Positions 12,962-26,509 of a stretch of 64,000 nucleotides of DNA are shown here, in pieces. The notes below the pieces were generated by a model. That model ran no database searches. It saw nothing but the letters and a program-made list of their open reading frames with translations, and was not told the origin of the DNA. A program made the position numbers and the translations under genes. Source of the DNA: Ganoderma boninense (Eukaryota > Basidiomycota > Agaricomycetes > Polyporales > Polyporaceae); contig CM035312.1 in NCBI GenBank assembly GCA_002900995.3, positions 3,616,602 through 3,680,601 on the forward strand. The letters run 5' to 3'. Position 1 is the stretch's first letter. Every line of letters begins with the position of its first letter.

Positions 12962-13396
12962 CACGACAGGCATCCGGGAATTTGGCACCCTGCAAAAGGC
13001 GAGACAAAGTGGGGAGATACACTCACCTTTGGACGGGATTTGTCGCGGTTGTAGGTAGGCGTCTAATGACACCTTCGTCCAGCCTTTGTCCAAGTTTTGT
13101 CAGCCCTTTCGTTCCACGGAAAATGAGAACTTTTGCATGTCGCTCAAATCTTGACAAAATTGGGGAAAAGTCTGTCAAAAGTCATACTTCCTGCTGAGAT
13201 CAAGGACGAAGGTAAACTTTTACCGAGGTTTTTCCATGCGGCGAAGTAAAAGTGGGTTGTGTCTCATTTGTCGTCGTGCAAAATGGGCAACAAAATTGAA
13301 CAAAGGTGGTGCTTGGGAAATCGTTCCAAAGGTGAGTGTGTCCCCCGACTTTGTCTCGCCTTTTGCAGGGTGCCAAATTCCTGGATGCCTGCCGTG
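12962..13396. mobile_element. CACTA-like MITE, isolated copy (family 1)
   Basis: A 435-base element. The left terminus CACGACAGGCATCCGGG and the right terminus CCTGGATGCCTGCCGTG are inverted repeats that continue inward for about 75 bases. It is flanked by ACG on both sides (12959-12961 and 13397-13399). The internal sequence matches the elements at 5230 and 17702 in the opposite orientation: the block carrying TTTTTCCATGCG is in the right half here and its complement is in the left half there. Non-coding. Confidence 0.9.
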
Positions 13397-15235
13397 ACGT
13401 ACGCTCTGGCGAGATATCCCGATTCGCGTGTAGATGTATGACACCACCTAACGACTGGTGCCCGCCAGGACCCTTGGACCGCGACCGCCATCCCCGATGC
13501 GCGCACCATCACAACGTGTCAGGCAATACGTGGATTGGCAGTTGAAGTACTCTGCCAGCGGACGGTCGGCCCCACGAGACAGCCCACATTTTTCCCTCCC
13601 TCATCTTCTCTGATGTGGCTGCCCTCTGGCCCATCTCTCTGCGCATGTTCTCCTGCGTGCCGGCCGAGTCCATCAAGGCGACGAGTCGTACTGCCCACTC
13701 GTCTCCTACACCCTCTCTCGCTGGTGTCATGCTTGTGTCCTGCAACGCTGCGCTAGCGCGAGCGACGCCGCTCTGCTACTACGCCGTCGAGGTGGGCGTG
13801 TTGGCTGCAGTCTCTTATGCTAGCGGCATCATTTTCTGTCTCAGAGACTATCTTCGAGGCTCAGCGAGAGTCTCGCATGCAGGTATTGTACCAGTACATG
13901 TCTGTCGATTCTTCATTACGGATGGCCTGTATGCTGACACGTCCGGGAGGCGATCCAGACACAACAGGTGTATGCGGGGAGTGCCGGGAGTCAGCGCGTC
14001 GGGAGGCATGGAGTGGAGATCGACGGTCGGCTGTTGGGCGAAGGTGGAAGCTGGTAAGCTACAACATGCACGCTCACGTCTCCCATAATGTACGTCTCTC
14101 GTTGTGGTCATCTACAACTGCACTCCGGGCTCATATATCTCCACCAGGATTGCCTCGTCCATGTGCTGATTGCGGCAACATGGAATGTTTGTGTCCAAGC
14201 ACTGGCACCCCAGGGACATCCTTCGCCGCGCCACATAGTTTATCTGGAAGGTACCATGGTTTATGAACGCTCGTGTCTCTGGCTGCGAAGACTCAGCAGG
14301 CAAATCTCCACCATGATGCCCACTCGGGGACTGGCAAGTTCCGGTGTCGGTAGCTCGGTGAGGAATCAGTTGCCGTTCTGAACCGTGCTCTTCGCTGACG
14401 CTTTGAGCCAGGATATCCCGACGCCGTGGACGATCTACAGACTGCGGAGCTCTGTCCGGCTGGTCTCCACCCTCTTTCACCCTCTCTACCCTCTTGAGCA
14501 GGGCTATCCGGACGCTCGTTGTGCCGTCTGGATTCCTAGCTCAGGATGCGTGGAATACCCACGAGATGTCCGCACTCGGACATCCTCTGTCATCATATGG
14601 TACGTCCGCTGTGTGCCTGAGGTCTGGGAACAGCCAGTGTGCGATTCTCGAGTACATCCGGGCTCGAAGATCGCGGACAAGACGTGAGCGCAGACTTGAC
14701 CTCGCTCTTATCCTCACTCTTATGTTGTCGCCACAGGGCGGTCACGGTCTATCTTCATTGATGAGGCACGCGTCCTTGTCTCTGTTACTAATCTACACGA
14801 CAGTGCTTGCACAAAGACCGCCACCTTTCTGTGAGATACGGACGCAGCAGACGAAAGCATTGGACTTGTTACGGAAGGATGCGCCAGGCTTGGGGATGGT
14901 TCCAATGCATGTCCTGTCACCTGTGCTGCTTGCTCTGTCCTTCTGTAGTTCACGACGTCCGAGATTGTCGCCAGTGCGCTGCAGCCCTCCTGTACAGCTG
15001 TCTGGATAGCACCTCCAACACTCTGCCTGTTCGCCATTCACGGTCGAGACCAGATCCTCCATACTCTTCTCAATTCGCCGTCCGGACGGCATGTACAATA
15101 CCCCACCGTCCGGATGGCATGTACAACACCCTACCTGTCTCTGTGTTTCTCTCCGGTCGTTTGTACACCGCAAGGCACCAATCAGCGCGTGTGAAGTCGA
15201 CATGCATACATGGCTCGCAAAACGCGATATGCGTA
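13397..15235. other. Intergenic, no supported gene
   Basis: Plus-strand frames 13615-14088, 13817-14266 and 14494-15009 are open but have no domain and no coherent splicing. I treat them as chance or relic ORFs. Confidence 0.35.
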
Positions 15236-15286
15236 GAGCGCGGACGTACATGATACAATGCAATGCGAGACGCCAGCCCCCTCCAG

Positions 15287-16978
15287 TCATACCTGCTCAA
15301 CTCTACACTCCACGCGAGACTTCGAGCTGTCCAAGGAATCGAGGCCGAGGTCCACGGACTCGGGCACCGAGCCTGAGTTCACCCCCACCGCCCTGCCAGC
15401 AATGAACGCGTTCGCGCGACGTCAGCACCATCCCCCTGCCACGAAGACCAAAGAGCGAATCATGACAGGGGACTCACGAGAGGTGGATCGGGATGTGCGT
15501 CGTGACGAGCCCGCCGCCGTCCGCGCAGTACTCCCCGGAGGCGCACTCCTCGGCACAGGCGTGACCGCGCTCGGGCGCAGCCTTCGCCTCCACCTTCGCG
15601 CTCGCGTCCTCGAGCCCGAGGAACGCGAGCGAGGACATGATCACCCTGCGCACATAATGAGTACACGATCGACCCAGCGGTCAGTCGTGAAAAGCATCGT
15701 TTGGCAGAAGACAGGGCACGCACCCAATCGCCATCGCGGGCTGCGAGAGCAGCACGTCCATCCCCGCTGTCAAACACGTTCCACACGTCCAGCGTCAGCA
15801 CACGTATCGACGGAGCGGAGGGAGGACGCACGGTTGAGGTTGAAGAACGCGAGGACCGCGACGGGCAGGTTCGCCGCGCCGGTCGCGGCGACGTACCCGA
15901 TGCCCTGCGCGCAGAGGGCCGCACCAACACACCACGGGCGCCCGCCCACCTGCTCCGCGTGCACGCGCCGCACCGCGTACAGCGTCGCGAGCAGGATGAG
16001 CAGGTCGAACACGAACGCTGCGTCGTGCCGTTGCGTGTCAGCGAGGAGAGAGGAGAGAGGAAAGAGGGAAGGGGGGAAGGAAGGGGCGACAGACTGTAGA
16101 GGTAGAAGACGGCGAGCACGGTCGCGTCCCCGATGATCACCGTGCAGGTGCCCATCACGTCGTCCCAGTGCGAGTGCACGGTCCAGATGCCCTCTGTGTC
16201 ACATGTGCGTTGCGCGCGCGGGTCAGCGAGGCGCGATGCGGGTGTAAGAGCGGGGACGTACGGCACACGACGAGAAACGCTTGAATGAACGCGCCGAGGC
16301 AGAGGAGGCAGAGCGGGATGCGGCACCGCAGCGTCCAAAAGATCGTGATCCTGTGTCCGGGGGGTCAGGATGTGCTGACGGGACGCAGACACAGAGGGCG
16401 GATTGAGTGCTCACGGTCGGGAGCAGATGATGAAGCTCGCGAGCATCCCCGCGAGGCTGCCGAGGCTCTTGGATAGGATCGGGGCGTGAGCGGATGGACG
16501 AAGATACGAAGCGGTAGACTGATACGTACTGCGAATAGTCGGTACACAGCTGTAGTGGTGCTCGGGGTGAGTGGCTTGTCGGGTGAAGTAGCATGGAGGG
16601 AACGTACGATCGCATGCTATTCGTAGGTTGACGCGTGGGGAGACAACGCTAGCGGTACCACGGTCGCATAGATCAGCGCAATTCACTCAAAAAGTATGGG
16701 CACGTACAAGAACAGGAGCGCGGCGAGTGTGATGTATCGCGCGAGGAGGAAGGGGACGTGCACGAGGCGGAACGCGCGCCTGCGCAGGAGGAGCTCCCAT
16801 TCGAAATGCCAGGTCTTCACAAAGTGCGTCCTGCACCGCCGGCGGCGGTTGAGCGCACACAGTTATGACACAGGAAGAGAAGGAGGACGCACCCGTAGAA
16901 GCCTAACAGGACGACAGAGATCTGCTCGTACAGCAGGAAGGTGTGGGCCAGTACGTTGGGGCTGTTCCAGTCGACCAT
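15287..16978 (-). CDS. Multi-pass membrane protein, copy B
   Basis: Paralogue of the gene at 2843-4506, with the same exon chain, the same donor and acceptor positions and the same stop after RVEQV. The start ATG at 16978 is conserved, although the preceding residues change from EGN to EGD. I found no frameshift or premature stop, so both copies look translatable. Visible coding changes include WHFEWE in place of WHFEWQ after the first span. The intron after the ATVLAVFYLY segment has expanded with GA-rich sequence. Because coding and intronic sequence are both highly similar, the duplication is recent relative to most other features here. Function is unknown. Confidence 0.75.
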
Positions 16979-17376
16979 ATCGCCCTCGTTCTCATGGGCG
17001 GGCCAGGGCGCGTCGACGAAGGGAAGGCCAGGATGAGTGCCCGCGGGTCGACCGGATGGAGGATTGCGATGATGTGACTGCGGGGGCGGTAGACAGTAAG
17101 GAGTCGAGGAGGGACCCGCCCCTCGAGCTCAGACTACGAGTCAATAAAAGGACCTAGGCAGGCGGCAGGCGTAAGCTTGGAGCGAAGGGAACTAGCCTGC
17201 ACACTAGCGACTGGTGCTAAAGTTCTGTCAAAAGCAAGCTCGGGACTAGATAAGTCGCGGGGGAGCTATGACGGAAAGTGAGCAGGCCATATGGGGCGTG
17301 GGCCGTTCAGTCGCTTGCATTTGACGTCGACGGTCGACATGGGGCCGGGCGGGCGCAAGGAATGCAGTAGAGCTGT

Positions 17377-17655
17377 TTACATAAGGAGGGTAATGCGGCC
17401 GTCGTGTGTCGTCGTGGTCCTCGTGGGATGCGCACGTACGTCGGCGTCGTCAAGTTCGGGCATGCTCAGCGTTGGCGGCTGCGGAGCCGTCGGTAGAACG
17501 TAAAGCTGGAGCGAAGAGAACCACAGGGCCTCGCCAGGGGCGAGAAGCCGAAGTCTTCTCGACTGATAGACTCCTCTGGCGAGGGCGATCGCGACGAGGA
17601 AGAGATGCCACGAGGACGAGGGGCCCTGAACGTGGAAAAATAGTTGAGGGTCCAT
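17377..17655 (-). CDS. Possible extra exon or partial ORF inside the duplication
   Basis: An open frame of 92 codons with a hydrophobic stretch (WHLFLVAIALARGVYQ) and a Pro-rich end. The matching frame in copy A (about 4905-5175) lacks this ATG and instead follows an AG acceptor, which suggests an exon rather than a whole gene. It may be a 5' exon of the membrane protein or a fragment of another gene. In both copies the frame contains MPELDDAD followed by GTACGTGCG, a good donor. Confidence 0.25.
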   Translation of the reverse strand: MDPQLFFHVQGPSSSWHLFLVAIALARGVYQSRRLRLLAPGEALWFSSLQLYVLPTAPQPPTLSMPELDDADVRAHPTRTTTTHDGRITLLM

Positions 17656-17701
17656 TCAATGGTGCCTTCGGGTCGGCTTCCCGGCAACCGTGGAGAATCG
17701 T

Positions 17702-18074
17702 CACGACAGGCATCCAGGAAGTTGGCACCCTGCAAAAGGCGAGACAAGGTCGAGAGACACGCTGGCATGTGCACACACCTTTAGAACGATTTCTCCCAGA
17801 CGCCTCACGTTATGTTTTATCCAGCTTTGCTGCCAATGTTGCACGACGGCAATTGAGACTGTCCCTAGCTCGCGTCCACGTCGTCGCATGGAAAAACTTC
17901 GGTGAAAGTTCACCTTCAGCTATGAGGAAGTATGACTTTCTACAGACCTTTCACCAATTTTGTCAAAGTTTTGAGTAACATACAAATGTTCGCAATTTCC
18001 GGAAGGGCCGCGCAAAGGCCGGACAAAGGTGGCATTAGACGCGTCCAAACGTGAATGAGTCTTTGCCTGTCGTG
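17702..18074. mobile_element. CACTA-like MITE, copy B (family 1), right end shortened
   Basis: Orthologous to the element at 5230-5636 through the segmental duplication. It starts CACGACAGGCATCCAGG and ends TTTGCCTGTCGTG, flanked by CGT on both sides (17699-17701 and 18075-18077). About 35 bases of the right TIR are missing relative to copy A. Confidence 0.85.
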
Positions 18075-19138
18075 CGTCAATCATCATGATGGAGGAGTTT
18101 TTATGTCATGGATGTTGCTTATGACATATATGGAAGTAGGCCGGCAGCGACAGCGGGCCGTTGTCAATGTTACGTTGAGCTTCCAAGAACAGATGGCAGA
18201 TTGGCACCTACGAGATTGTATTCTAACGATCGAAGATGTAGAGCCGATAGGGAGAAGCGATATGGGCGGCCGAAAGCCTAGATGGCGGGAGGAAGGACGG
18301 GAAGAGTCATTAGAAAGGTCGGGAAGCAACGCGACCAACGGTCAGATTATGTCGCGCTGGGCGGGATGTACCTGAAGACTGGAATCAGTCTGCTATTCTA
18401 AACATGATTTTAAACGCGATTCCTTACTAATATCACACCGAAAAGAACCCTTGAGTACGGCGTTTCTTTGCCTAAGTAACACAACACATGAACGACTATA
18501 TGGCTCACCCTCAATTCGCTACTCCGCCTTTCTGTTTCAGAGCTCCCCACGTCCTGGCCCTCGAACCTTACGTATCGTAGGATGCCCCCCGTTGATAGGT
18601 GCGCGTAAAGGGCGGCCGTCCCTGTTCTCGCGGTGTCGCGGAGCACAGGCGAGGCAGTGCTAGGACGCGCGGCAGGCAGATTCTTGGCCCGGGCGAAATT
18701 GTCGACGAGTGATCAGGACTTCAAGTCGAAGCTGCTGGAGTTCAACGCATGTCCCAACGCCGCATCCTCGCACATCGGGGTTCATAGGCCTGAACAGTAC
18801 GTCAGCAATAGAAGCTCTAGCCAATACCGCGCAGGGCAGCCGACAAATGGCGAGGTCATACCACATTGCTCATTCCGACTCCTCAGGCAGGGTCGTCCTC
18901 CATGTCGATGTGAGCGTGGTGAGTCGGACACGACCGGAGTAGGAGCCCCAGATGATCGGATATACTGAAGACGGATATTGAATGTCAAGTTCTTCAAAGG
19001 GAAGAAAGCACCTATGCAAGTAGCCATCATATAGATGCAGCAGCTTCAATGTTGTCGCGGGGCCAAGTTCCCCCGCAGGCTCAGGCTGCGGTGACGGAAC
19101 CGTCGCTACGTGACATCAGGCACGTGCTTTGTGATGTT

Positions 19139-19162
19139 ACGCGTTCATGTGACTCGACGCGT
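19139..19162 (+). promoter_or_regulatory. Two MluI cell-cycle boxes (ACGCGT) upstream of chk1
   Basis: ACGCGT occurs at 19139-19144 and again at 19157-19162, about 85-105 bases before the chk1 start codon. In fungi this hexamer is the binding site of the MBF (Mbp1/Swi6-type) regulator of G1/S and DNA-damage genes. MBF control of this gene is inferred from the sites alone. Confidence 0.55.
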
Positions 19163-19244
19163 GTTTGGCTGTGCCGACCGCGCGCCTGATCTGGCGACTG
19201 CCTTTGTCTCCCGCCACCTCAGACTCACCGTTCCCTACTCCATC

Positions 19245-21783
<2,539 letters not shown>

Positions 21784-23762
21784 CGTTTTCGAGCTGGAAG
21801 CTTCAACCGGCACAATTTTTTCGGTTCTTCGTAACTTCGATGGATAGATATGACTTGATAGTACCTTCACAACTTGAACTCCATGCCACCCGAGTTCTTG
21901 AATCTCCCTGATCCCCAGCTGCTTTCAACAAACCTAGGGGGATCCGTATCGAGTTGAACATGCGATACACTCCGTCGACATCATATGCGTCCCGCGTAGC
22001 CTTTCCGACCGGCATTACGGCCTCGTTTCGTCTCTGCAAGTCCAATTTAAGTCGGCGGTTAAGAGTTCCTTCGGCGCTAGCGGTGGGATACTTACGTAAG
22101 ATACGGTGCACATGACGCTGCGCTGAGCGACGACCTCGGTTCCGCTGGTTCCACCATCGCTGCTGAGTCTCTGTAGTATTTTCCTATGGATCCCGACATT
22201 ACTGCTGAACGCTGTGCGATGCTTGTGCTTTATTATGCAGCTTATAGCTTCGTCAGCCTGTTTTCTCTTCCTCGCGAGGCGAAATACGGCCCCATGCTTC
22301 AAGTTGCGCAGTCGGACATCGAGTCTCCGGTCCCGACGTGTCCTACGCCTTTTGGAGGGACCACATTCTGGTACATTACGCTTCCCGTGCTTTTCGTCAT
22401 GTCGCTGCTGGTTAGGTGATCCGGTACGTGTCTTGGCCCGCGATTCTCTTCACATGCAGGCTCGCATCTCAGTCTCACTCCTCAGGTACATACACACGTT
22501 TTCTAGGCCTCAATAGCGAGAAATTCATCAGCGAGCTCATGATACCCATGTCCTCTTTGCATCGATCTACATGACGACGGTGGGCAGCGGTGGCCATGCG
22601 CCGCCCGCATCGCGTCTGTGAGTTTTATCGTTGAATTCCGCGATGTCACGTCGCCTGCAGAAACGCGTGTGGGAGGCTGCAGTTACGCAGTAGAGGTTAC
22701 TGTAAAGTTGAGAGGAGTTCATCTACTGATGATCCATCTACAGTCATGGCCAAGTCTGAAGGAGGTCTGACTCCCGGGATCCACATGGTCTTCGCCCATT
22801 CCGAGATCGGTCGCGTACGTCTTGATTTTCATGTCCCGTCTATGCTTTCAACAGATTCCATAGCTCCCCGCGTCTAGTCAGATTGTTTGTTAACGCACCC
22901 CACTGGGCAGACGCTGAGTCTGATAGGTCCAGGATGAGACCAGCTTGACTGAGAGCGACATTAACGTCATGTTGATGCTTCACTGCCTTTTCGAATCGCA
23001 GTACCGTGGGCAATGAAGCTAAGGATCGACTGTGCAGCATGTACAGCCCAACCTGGGGGCGAAACTTTCGACACAAATATCTCGTGCAATCCCGTCATGT
23101 ACGTCCGAAACTTTCTCTTTCGTAGCATGCTTACCGACAATACTCTGCCTAGCAGAATGCCGCTCGCGAAATCGCCTTCCTATCGGCCTGCTGTATCCTT
23201 ATCTTTCAGGCCTCCTATATGCTTGGAGCTGCGCTTTGATGGTGATTGCGCAGTTGGTCCTTACTCTCGATGCTTTCTCCCCAGGCTCCTTGGCGAATTG
23301 GTAGGCCGGGGCGCGCTGCGCCAACATCCATCGCCCAGAACCTGGGAACATCATGTGCATTCCCCAACCTCGGCTCGACTCAGAGCGTCATTGGATCATT
23401 TCCCATGAGCTCAGGCGGACGTGAGCGCCTTCCGCCGCATTTTCGAGCCTTTCTGGGCAGGCTGCCGCCGACATCAAGGAGCTCTGTCTGCGGCACAGCC
23501 GTACGACCCTCACAGCCATGCTCGCCAACGCCTTCACGGAGCGGGTCATTTTGTGGCGCAGGTCATGGGGACCTGACGGACGGATGATGGAATGTTGAGC
23601 CCACGGTGGCGCATAAGTAGAGGTGGGTGAGGTCGCCGTCCTCTTTCGCTTCCCCGTCCTTCCCGCTCGCACCTCCGACTCGATTGACGGTCCTCCAGAT
23701 GAGTTCGCCGTTTGAAGCTCCGACATGTAGGCATTGTCCGTCCTGGAATACAGCCTGCATCG
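21784..23762. other. Intergenic with possible relic of a DUF6533 gene
   Basis: At about 22210-22300 the plus strand reads VLYYAAYSFV and SLPREAKYGP, resembling the DUF6533 motif (YDWAINLPREAK) of the downstream gene pair, but no further exons line up. At 22744 the frame MAKSEGGLTPGIHMVFAHSE runs into GTACGT, which could be the first exon of an unrecognised gene. At 23480-23590 several frames are open at once. None is strong enough to call. Confidence 0.3.
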
Positions 23763-25623
23763 ATGCTCAGACCGCCGCTCTCGGGTGCGCCCTCTAGTTT
23801 ATCTGACGTCCAATTACGCCGGAATCGCAGCTGTCGGTGAGCTTCGTTCGTGCCTGTTGTAGATTGTTGGTCATTCTGAAACAACGGCCTGCAGCCGTCG
23901 TTCTGTATGACTGGATCACTAATCTCTCTCGGGAGGTGGACACGTTCTGGACGGGAGATGCCAGGGCGCTGTCGACTGTTTTGTACTTCGCAAGCCGATG
24001 GCTCTCATTATCTATGGCGGCTCTAGAGGCAGTGGGACTAGCTCCATGGTCGGATGGGGTAAGTGTTTCATACATTCGGATGCAGATAACGGTAGCTCAT
24101 TGACAGTGTTGACTACGCACATTTATGTCATGCTACCCCAGACGTGAGCTCCGCATTGATGCATCATCTTCCGCTGTGTCGCTCACATCGACCTTGGATG
24201 TCCCCAGTTGCACTAGAGGGACTCTCGCAAGCCTCGCACTGAGCTGCGCGTCATACATCCCGCTTGCTGGTGAGTTGTTCACATCGTCCTCAAGCTAAGC
24301 TCGAGCCTAATCCTCGATCTTAAGTTTTCTCCGCACTGCGAGCCTACGCCTTGAGCAGGCGACGAGTGCTATCACTGATTATTTTTGTGTTATTCTCTTT
24401 TCCATCCATCACCGATGCTGTATGCGGACTTTTGTCTTGCCTTCCCTCTAGCACTCACCGCTTGGCGACTCTTCCTCAGATACGACTCAAGTATCTGTCG
24501 TCTCGCGTCCTTTTTCCCTCTATAGGATGTTCTCCTGTGGATAACACCCCGGGCGATCTTATTCTCATGTGCGTCAGGCGGCCTCGCCATTCGATCGTCC
24601 TGAAGCTGACGTCTGCCTGTTGCAGATGTTCGTGGTCAGATCAACTGATGATAAAGAAACTGACTCGCGTCTGTAAGTTTTTATCATGAACCGCGCATTT
24701 GCCTTCCTGGCGGTCTTGGCAGACGCCTTGCTCCTCGCGATCACTTGGCGAGTCCTCGCACCGTCAGGGCAGCGGGGGGTCAGCTTCAAGAGCAAGGGAC
24801 TGGTGTACATCATGCTCCGCGATGGTTCGTCGACATGGCAATCCCACAGCTTTCTAAAGTTAACAGAGTGTCACCCCTCCAGGAGCAATCTACTTCATGT
24901 AAGTGACCACGCTCCGAGCACAGCGCCGGCTTACACCGCCCGCGCACAGTCTACTTATGGTACTCAACGCCGCGGACCTCATCTTCATCACATACGCGGT
25001 AGGTCCCTCTCGTTTCGCTCCACGTCGAGCCTCTGGAGTCAACCCGTGACGCTACCCTGATCATCCGACCCCGCTCTAGATTGTCAGAGCCGAGAGCGGT
25101 GTCAGCGACTCGTTCGTCAACGCCATGGCGGCAATAGAGACCTTCAGGGAATTGTAAGCAGCGGCGTCGTCCACTCCCGAGCACCCGCGCACCATGCCAA
25201 AACTCATCCCACGCACCCACTGGCAGCCTCCCCCCAGTGCTCGTCTCGCGCTTCCTGCTCGACCTCCAGGAGGCGCACCAGCGCAAGGTCATGGTCCTCG
25301 GGTCCAGCAGCCTCCTCGATAGCCCGTCGAGCGCAAACTCCGGCCTCACTTTCGACTCCCCCAGCCGCGCCCGCGCCCATGACGGAGCTCTGAACCTTGG
25401 GGCGCTCGGCGCCTCGATAGACCCGGAAGACTGGGACGCGGAGCTGCGCGATGCGCAAGAGGAGGACGACGCACACGCGCGCGTCGCGTTCCCGGCGCCA
25501 CGGCCGCGGTGCGACAGCGACAGCGACAGCGTACACTCGGATACCGGCGATGGGGAGTCGCCGCTGAGTTCACCACCCTGGGCCCAGTGCACGGCGCTGC
25601 GGGATGGCAGGCGCGTAGGTTGA
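23763..25623 (+). CDS. DUF6533 seven-helix membrane protein, tandem copy 1
   Basis: Basidiomycete polytopic membrane protein with an N-terminal DUF6533 domain (VVLYDWITNLSREVDTFW, then LYFASRWLSLSMAALEAVG). Later pieces in order are ASYIPLA, VFSALRAYALSRRR, GCSPVDNTPGDL, LLLAITWRVLAPSGQ, LVYIMLRDGAIYF, LLMVLNAADLIFITYA and the typical C-terminal VLVSRFLLDLQEAHQRK, followed by an acidic Ser-rich cytosolic tail. Introns are short. A two-base exon (AC, 24142-24143) seems to be needed between SDG and the CTRGT segment. The 5' end is unclear: the ATG at 23763 is one base out of phase with the natural frame (YLTSNYAGIAAV) leading into the exon at 23895. Function is unknown; such proteins are often called receptor-like. 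Confidence 0.75.
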
Positions 25624-26509
25624 TGCAGACCGACGCGAAGAGACGACGGCGACGCAATATTTGAAGGCTGTTCGGAGCGTAGACGGTCGACCCAGTGCGC
25701 TCCTCGCCGAATCGGACCGCTGTTCTCGCGGTACGCTCTCATGTGGCGTTTGAGCACCGGCGGACTGTGGCTGCCGCAGCAGCAGGAAGACCATGGAGGC
25801 GTAACTCACTCCATCCGCACTCCATCCGCAGTTTTGCACAGGTAGCCTTGATCCCGCGATCCGAGCCCCGACAAGCCCAGTATGAACTTCGCCCAGCGGC
25901 GGCATGACGGATGGCAGAACGCCAGACGAGGATATACATGTTTACTACCCTCACCAATCTTGTACGTCCCCGGCTTTCTAATCCGAGCCGTGTTTCGCAC
26001 ACGCGCACTGCACTGCCAGCACCGCCTGGGCCTCGTGGTGGGCTTCGACCGGAGGGGCCGACATTGCGCAGCATTCGCAACTTTAAGCTTATTGAATGCA
26101 TACCTACTATTTCCCCGGGACGAAGCCGTGGCACGATTCTGGTGGCGCCTTGACTCCGAGTCCACTCGGAGCGACGTGATAGGGCCACCCAACATGCGCG
26201 TGCGCGTGCGCGCCTGCAGCTTCCGAGTCTTCGTGCTACGGTCCGATGCCTTGACCACGGAGGTTCGGTTCCACAGCCATGTCGCGCGAGAGGGGTTGGA
26301 ACTGACTTATCACGAAGTAGTGATCAACAACGTCAACTTTGTATAATAAGGAGGAGACTTGACTATAGCATCGACGCCCCTGGGCCTCTCCCCGCTCCTC
26401 CCGCTTCTATCACTTCCTCGACCACCAAGTTCACAGATGGACGTCACGGTTGACACCCTCTCGTGTAGGCATCGTCTATTCCGGATTGTGATCCTGGGCG
26501 ACACTTAAA
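25624..26509. other. Intergenic between the two DUF6533 genes
   Basis: Open frames on both strands at 25739-26346 overlap one another and have no recognisable domain. No repeat was recognised. Confidence 0.4.

Larger units (their letters stand above)
15236..18845. repeat. Segmental duplication, copy B (3.6 kb)
   Basis: Direct repeat of 2792-6393. The gene order inside is identical. Compared with copy A there is a shorter right TIR in the embedded MITE and a few small insertions in introns. The sequences diverge completely just outside both ends. Confidence 0.93.

Noticed and set aside
13615..15009. Three long plus-strand open frames
   Set aside because: They overlap in different frames, show no family motif and cannot be chained by introns in phase.
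15258..16392. Long plus and minus frames (292 and 310 codons) in copy B
   Set aside because: These are shadows of the spliced minus-strand membrane-protein gene; the Arg-rich composition comes from GC-rich codons read out of frame.
25695..26346. Overlapping open frames on both strands between the DUF6533 genes
   Set aside because: None has recognisable content, and simultaneous openness of several frames argues for composition rather than coding.
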